Shown piece after piece: positions 7,024 through 10,173 of a DNA stretch of 10,173 nt. Numbering within the stretch: position 1 is the first letter of the stretch; each line of letters begins with the position of its first letter. Under the pieces are notes generated by a model. That model searched no databases, was not told where the DNA came from, and worked only from the letters and a program-made list of their open reading frames with translations. The translations under genes were made by a program, and so were the position numbers. The stretch covers positions 1-10,173 of the forward strand of contig JAAXHF010000281.1 in NCBI GenBank assembly GCA_012271025.1, in the 5' to 3' direction. The DNA is from Deltaproteobacteria bacterium. GTDB taxonomy: Bacteria > Desulfobacterota_B > Binatia > Bin18.

Positions 7024-8385
7024 TCAATCAAGATCGAGCAATCTGTCGGATTCTTTGAGGAAAAATTCCCGGTAACTACTTGGTGCACCGATGAGATTCG
7101 CCTGTTCGTCAAATTCAATATTGTAGACCCTGACGCTGTTGCCGGCTGGCTCCAGATAAATGAGCGAAACGTCTTCTGGTGTTATTCTTCTGTTCATGAT
7201 CTCAATACGAGCTCGATCGATCATATAGTCGCTATGCGTCTCAACTAAAAATTTATGACTCCTCCGCTTGACCAGATCAATCAACAGGGACGATAACTCT
7301 GCTTGCCCCCTTGGATGTAGATGAACCTCTGGCTGTTGCATCAGAAATGTCATGCTTGAGTTTTCATTGAATACGCGTACGAGAATAGGAAGAAGTTGGT
7401 TAACACCGTACCCTACATCTATCATATTAACCTTCGGTCCTTTGACTTTAATTTGTAGCTGGAAAGGATCACCCACCGATTTTCCGAGTCTCCTAACGTC
7501 GATGTCCGCGAACAGCCCTGAAGCTGCGCCGAATTTTGTCAAGCCTCTCTTGAGTTCTTCCCACGCCTTCTTGTCGGCCCTAAACATATTCATAAGCACC
7601 ATCGGAATATCGCTGCCCTCTGGACTCGTAACTTCTTTCAGAGGGTTGTAGGTCCGCTGTAGTTTGGAGCGTATTGGCGCGAAACTGTAGCTATCTGATC
7701 CATACGGATCATACCATCTTCTCTCAAAGAGATTCCGGAGGCTTTCTAGCCACAGATGGAATTGTTCTTCCATAGATGATGAGCTCTTTTGGCTCCTCCT
7801 AACTATGACATCCGCATAATCCAAAATTTCAAAGGCGCTCATATCATTAAAAGGCGCAGGCATCTTGACGCGAAAAAATTTGTTTTCATTCTTTTCAGAA
7901 AAATCGAGGACTTCAAAAAAATCGAGGACTTCAAAGCCGAGGCGGGAGGTGCCATGTTCATCCGATCCTTCGTCTTCTTGTTTCTCCCCGACAAAGACGA
8001 CCTCACTGTTGGGGAAAATCAGTCTCTGCTCCTGGACGACAGGCTCAGAGCCTTTTTCTTTTTCCGTCAGTGTCAGCAAGTACTGAATCCTTTCTCCTTT
8101 CTTGCCAGCTGTGAATTCAAAGCCCAGCACGAAACTTCTCTTTTTGGGATTAGCTCTCTTCACAATATCGGCGAAAGCGCCCATCTGATACGGCTCGATG
8201 TTGAAATCCAAACGTGAACCAAACGCTCTCGATCTCGCAAAAATGGACAAGGTTTGAAGACAGCCGAGAACGGTAGATTTTCCCGTACTGTTCTCACCGA
8301 CCAGAAAGGTTAGGGGACGGATACTGAACTCTTGTCTACCGGCGAAACAACGAACGTCTTCGATTATCAATTTTCGGATGTTCAC
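7024..8385 (-). CDS. AAA/OLD-like ATPase (ABC-type ATPase domain, defence-associated type)
   Basis: A 453-residue protein. It begins VNIRKLIIEDVRCF, the classic opening of OLD/RecF-like ATPases, with Walker A GENSTGKST (30-38). A variable middle (40-320) is followed by a signature-like stretch VGYGVNQLLPIL (324-335), the Walker B region FLMQQPEVHLHPRGQ (347-361) and VETHSDYMIDR (381-391, the switch histidine). The tail SSYREFFLKESDRLL is common in stand-alone AAA_21/DUF3696-like ATPases. Start: GTG at 8385, backed by a near-perfect GGAGGTGA and a four-base overlap with the stop of the upstream gene. Longer readings of the frame lie antisense-like over that gene and lack family sequence. It precedes the PIN gene by 10 bases. 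Relatives pair with nucleases in phage-defence systems (Septu, Gabija, PARIS), so a sensor or motor for the PIN nuclease is the natural inference. Confidence 0.88.
   Translation of the reverse strand: MNIRKLIIEDVRCFAGRQEFSIRPLTFLVGENSTGKSTVLGCLQTLSIFARSRAFGSRLDFNIEPYQMGAFADIVKRANPKKRSFVLGFEFTAGKKGERIQYLLTLTEKEKGSEPVVQEQRLIFPNSEVVFVGEKQEDEGSDEHGTSRLGFEVLDFFEVLDFSEKNENKFFRVKMPAPFNDMSAFEILDYADVIVRRSQKSSSSMEEQFHLWLESLRNLFERRWYDPYGSDSYSFAPIRSKLQRTYNPLKEVTSPEGSDIPMVLMNMFRADKKAWEELKRGLTKFGAASGLFADIDVRRLGKSVGDPFQLQIKVKGPKVNMIDVGYGVNQLLPILVRVFNENSSMTFLMQQPEVHLHPRGQAELSSLLIDLVKRRSHKFLVETHSDYMIDRARIEIMNRRITPEDVSLIYLEPAGNSVRVYNIEFDEQANLIGAPSSYREFFLKESDRLLDLD
7899..7935 (-). repeat. 18-base in-frame tandem duplication in the ATPase gene
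   Basis: Two adjacent identical 18-base units (7899-7916 and 7917-7934, plus one matching base). On the minus strand they encode the hexapeptide FEVLDF twice (residues 151-162 of the ATPase). Perfect identity between copies suggests a recent slippage duplication. It lies in the variable middle region, away from the ATPase motifs, and keeps the frame. Confidence 0.9.
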
Positions 8386-8711
8386 ACCGTCACCTCCACA
8401 ATTGTCATGGTGTCGTTGCCGAAGATGTCCACGACTTTGACGGCGATCTTGTGTCGGCCCGGCGAGTATTCGTAGGCGACGCTCTTCAAATCCAGGCTGC
8501 GGTCTTTTTTGGTGCGGAAGCTCTGCCACTCGTTCTTGAAAATGAAATCTCCGGTCCACTGCTCCTCGCTTGCTCCTGTCTCAGGATTCTGGACGCGGAT
8601 AATCTCGCGCTTGTCCTCAAACAGCAGGAAGCGGCACTTCTCCGGCAGCGATTTGTCCGCCTCCAGGTATCGGATGATCTCCTGCTTTTCCTGGTCGCCG
8701 AGCTTCAGCAT
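8382..8711 (-). CDS. Apparent internally deleted DNA methyltransferase relic (N- and C-terminal ends only)
   Basis: A 109-residue protein. Residues 5-37 (QEKQEIIRYLEA, LPEKCRFLLFEDKRE) resemble, from memory of the family, the opening of large type III-like site-specific adenine DNA methyltransferases. Residues 58-109 (FKNEWQSFRTKKDRSLDLKS, VKVVDIFGNDT) resemble their extreme C-terminus, a PKD-like strand-rich end. Everything between, including the DPPY-type catalytic motif and SAM site expected over several hundred residues, is absent. The join falls around residues 38-57. The frame is intact and starts at ATG 8711 by a seven-base overlap with the preceding gene. It ends in a four-base overlap with the ATPase gene. 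It cannot methylate DNA alone. It may be a decayed gene kept for translation of the ATPase, or a small binding protein. The parentage needs an alignment; an unrelated PKD-like protein is the alternative. Confidence 0.6.
   Translation of the reverse strand: MLKLGDQEKQEIIRYLEADKSLPEKCRFLLFEDKREIIRVQNPETGASEEQWTGDFIFKNEWQSFRTKKDRSLDLKSVAYEYSPGRHKIAVKVVDIFGNDTMTIVEVTV
8390..8397 (-). promoter_or_regulatory. Strong Shine-Dalgarno fixing the GTG start of the ATPase
   Basis: GGAGGTGA, almost the full anti-16S complement, lies seven bases (counted from GGAGG) before the GTG at 8385-8383. It sits inside the last codons of the upstream gene, whose TGA stop (8384-8382) overlaps the start as GTGA. This is the typical arrangement for translational coupling. 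Confidence 0.85.
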
Positions 8712-8953
8712 CCTGTTTTCCCGGCGCGAAGTTCCCGTTGCCAGGAGACAGGGTCGGAAATCGTGGCAAACGTGCCTCGCTGTGCAATCTCCGCCAAGAC
8801 TTCGGCCATCATTCGTCCTCGGTCGGATGGGGATTCTTGGGTCGATTCATCCAAGACTGTAATGTGGACTTGCCTGGCGTCGGCCTGCTGTGGAGGTTGC
8901 TCAAGCCATTCCACCCGATCATCATGCAGGATCGCTCTGTACGTGCATGACAT
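8705..8953 (-). CDS. Antitoxin-like small protein (VapB-type partner family), apparently orphan
   Basis: An 82-residue protein opening MSCTYRAILHDDRVEWLE, then VHITVLDE, SDRGRMMAEVLAEIAQRG and ISDPVSWQRELR. This pattern (short beta strands, then a helix ending in DPxxWQREIR) is one I associate with small antitoxins usually followed directly by a PIN-type toxin gene. Here the C-terminal tail stops soon after WQREL and no toxin follows; the next gene is the methyltransferase relic, overlapping by seven bases. AGAGGA lies about eight bases before the ATG at 8953 and next to the stop of the lipoprotein gene 12 bases upstream. A PIN gene does occur three genes on, but it is of the ATPase-associated sort. 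The family assignment rests on recalled sequence patterns, so it is moderate. Confidence 0.6.
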   Translation of the reverse strand: MSCTYRAILHDDRVEWLEQPPQQADARQVHITVLDESTQESPSDRGRMMAEVLAEIAQRGTFATISDPVSWQRELRAGKTGC

Positions 8954-8965
8954 AAGAATGTTCCT

Positions 8966-9268
8966 CTAAAACGGCAGGAAGCTCCGAAACAGGCTGCCGT
9001 CGTCGTCGACCTCGGGGGGTGGACCAAGCTCGTCGTCCTCGTCTGAGGCAAAGGGGTTCAGACGGGCGAACAGGCCCGGCTTGACGATCACGTCCCCCTC
9101 TCGGGGTTCCACGTCTTCGGGACTGGCATAGACCGGCATCTCTGACCGGACGTTCTCGTCAATGTACCGCTTGCCGACCAGGTGGTCTTCGTTATCGCCA
9201 CCAAAAATCCAGAACGAACACCCGCTCAGCGCCAGACACCACCACACACCCAGGAACACCTGTTTCAT
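8966..9268 (-). CDS. Small lipoprotein of unknown function
   Basis: A 100-residue protein with a textbook lipoprotein signal: K2, the hydrophobic VFLGVWWCLAL, then the lipobox LSGC with the lipidated cysteine at residue 17. The mature part is about 83 residues and acidic, with SDEDDELGPPPEVDDDG near the end, and shows no recognised domain. AAGG sits very close to the ATG at 9268, while a better GAGGAGG lies 13 bases off. It follows the VWA/amidotransferase-like gene by 34 bases on the same strand, so the two probably share an operon and perhaps a membrane complex. The next gene, the antitoxin-like one, starts 12 bases past its stop. Function unknown. Confidence 0.75.
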   Translation of the reverse strand: MKQVFLGVWWCLALSGCSFWIFGGDNEDHLVGKRYIDENVRSEMPVYASPEDVEPREGDVIVKPGLFARLNPFASDEDDELGPPPEVDDDGSLFRSFLPF

Positions 9269-9302
9269 CGCCTTCTTCTATCCTCCTCGTGACCCGGACG
9301 GC

Positions 9303-10173
9303 TCATTCGGCCGGGGGGCCGAACAGGGTGCGCAGACTGATGTCGCCGAGCAGCAGGAAAACGGCGGCAATAATCATGATGTTGTCCAGCGGATGCAGCT
9401 GCTTGCGCTGGCCCTCCCGCTTCTGGGACACCAGCTCGTGAGGGGGCGGGTCGAGCTTGCCGCCGCTGCCCTCGGCCAGGGCGCGCAGCAGGTCGCGGTT
9501 GGGGTGCTGTTGGCGGTACTCGTCGAGCGAGGCATCGGCCGTGCGGCTGACCATGACGGTCTGGGTCTTCTGGTTGACGACCTGGCCGTCTTTGCGCTTG
9601 ATGATCGTGACCGGAAAACTGCCCTGCTGCCGGCGGGCCATGACCGCCTCGTACACCCGTGGGGCGACCGGCATCAGGGTGATCAGATCGCTGGTCGCGC
9701 CGCGGGGCAGGCGGGCCTGCAGAATGCCGTCCTGGTCGCTGTCGTACGACTCCACCCGCAGCACGGTCCGGTTGCGCCGCTGGGGCATGCTGATCCGGTA
9801 TTCCCAGGCCGTCTCGTCGCGCATTGACCAGCGCACGGCCTGCGACCAGAACTTGCCGAAACCCGGCCAGCGGATCCAGTTGCCCGCCCCGCTGCCGCTG
9901 GGATCGAAGGTCACGGCCACGACCTTGCCCAGCCCATACTGCCAGGTGGCCAGAATCGGGTCGCGTTCTTCCTTGGCATCGGTATACAGCTGGACTTTTG
10001 CTCCCTGCTTGGGATTGGTCAACATGTATTCGTCGAGGTCGGGGAAGTCGTGCAGGCCGCTCAGGATCTGGCCGCGCACGCCGACCAGGGGCTGGATCTG
10101 TTTGGGCTCCTGATCCTCCTCGTTCTCGTCGTCCTCGTCGTCCTCACCCAGGGTCTGCCGGGTGTCCTTGACC
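9303..10173 (-). CDS. Partial: C-terminal part of a membrane-anchored VWA/glutamine-amidotransferase-like protein
   Basis: About 289 residues are visible and the frame stays open to the window edge (first whole codon at 10172), so the N-terminus lies beyond. An acidic, low-complexity linker (10107-10145, mostly Asp/Glu) precedes a domain with WQYGLGKVVAVTFDPSGSGA and then WPGFGKFWSQAVRWSMR. That pair of motifs is typical of large bacterial proteins annotated as VWA-domain or glutamine-amidotransferase-like membrane proteins (BatA-like N-termini, GATase1-like centre). A strand-rich region follows, then RDLLRALAEGSGGKL, a motif also seen near the end of that family. The last 25 residues carry a hydrophobic helix (DNIMIIAAVFLLLGDI) that would anchor the C-terminus. 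A start at the GTG of 10079 is possible but not credible given the continuous upstream frame. The cellular role is not established. Confidence 0.75.
   Translation of the reverse strand, partial: VKDTRQTLGEDDEDDENEEDQEPKQIQPLVGVRGQILSGLHDFPDLDEYMLTNPKQGAKVQLYTDAKEERDPILATWQYGLGKVVAVTFDPSGSGAGNWIRWPGFGKFWSQAVRWSMRDETAWEYRISMPQRRNRTVLRVESYDSDQDGILQARLPRGATSDLITLMPVAPRVYEAVMARRQQGSFPVTIIKRKDGQVVNQKTQTVMVSRTADASLDEYRQQHPNRDLLRALAEGSGGKLDPPPHELVSQKREGQRKQLHPLDNIMIIAAVFLLLGDISLRTLFGPPAE

Larger units (their letters stand above)
6549..8953 (-). other. Accessory island with lower GC, four coupled genes
   Basis: A block inserted between otherwise GC-rich genes. Sample counts of 60-base rows give 17 G+C at 6841-6900 and 25 at 7381-7440, against 43 at 5041-5100. 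The drop begins right after the start codon of the oxidoreductase gene and eases at about 8390. The two genes to the right (8382-8953) are intermediate. No integrase, transposase, tRNA or clear flanking repeat is visible, so the mode of arrival is unknown. The 45 bases 6549-6593 hold no recognisable signal. Confidence 0.6.

Noticed and set aside
7332..7346. Walker B region reading QQPE instead of DE, suggesting a dead ATPase
   Set aside because: QQPEVHLHP and EQPExHLHP forms are, as I recall, common in this ATPase family, with the following PE glutamate kept, so this is not evidence of inactivity.
10107..10145. Repeated TCC/TCG-rich tract as a simple-sequence repeat or CRISPR-like element
   Set aside because: It is the coding strand complement of an Asp/Glu-rich linker; units are irregular and there are no spacers.

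Overview
The window is GC-rich, densely coded DNA from a Gram-negative bacterium. It encodes LpxC (lipid A synthesis), a secreted M48 metalloprotease, a lipoprotein and a Trk-C-containing SLC13-type permease. The mix, including a receiver–LpxC fusion and a luciferase-like oxidoreductase, would suit an uncultured deltaproteobacterium-like or Tectomicrobia/Binatia-type lineage. That placement is inference; there is no rRNA or other marker gene here.

Layout. Positions 42-2380 (+) hold an NtrX-like receiver domain fused to a complete LpxC, followed by an M48 protease with a TPR-like tail. A second, unrelated HExxH protein (2391-2963, -) ends 10 bases from the M48 gene. The 134-base divergent gap (2964-3097) precedes a small secreted protein (3098-3571, +) and the SLC13-type permease (3624-5396, +). 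A luciferase-like flavin oxidoreductase (5424-6548, -) converges on the permease.

Positions 6549-8953 form the accessory part. It is four tightly packed minus-strand genes, transcribed right to left: an antitoxin-like small protein, a 109-residue protein that looks like the two ends of a DNA methyltransferase without its catalytic middle, an AAA/OLD-like ATPase, and a PIN-domain nuclease. Overlaps of 7 and 4 bases and a 10-base gap point to one transcript. The ATPase-PIN half is clearly poorer in GC than its surroundings. The likeliest reading is a horizontally acquired defence or toxin module, partly eroded, with the ATPase-PIN pair apparently intact.

The right end returns to GC-rich DNA: a small lipoprotein (8966-9268, -) and the C-terminal part of a membrane-anchored VWA/glutamine-amidotransferase-like protein that runs off the window (9303-10173, -).

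The two observations most worth following are the receiver-LpxC fusion, which could tie lipid A synthesis to a phosphorelay, and the ATPase-PIN operon with its internally deleted methyltransferase relic.
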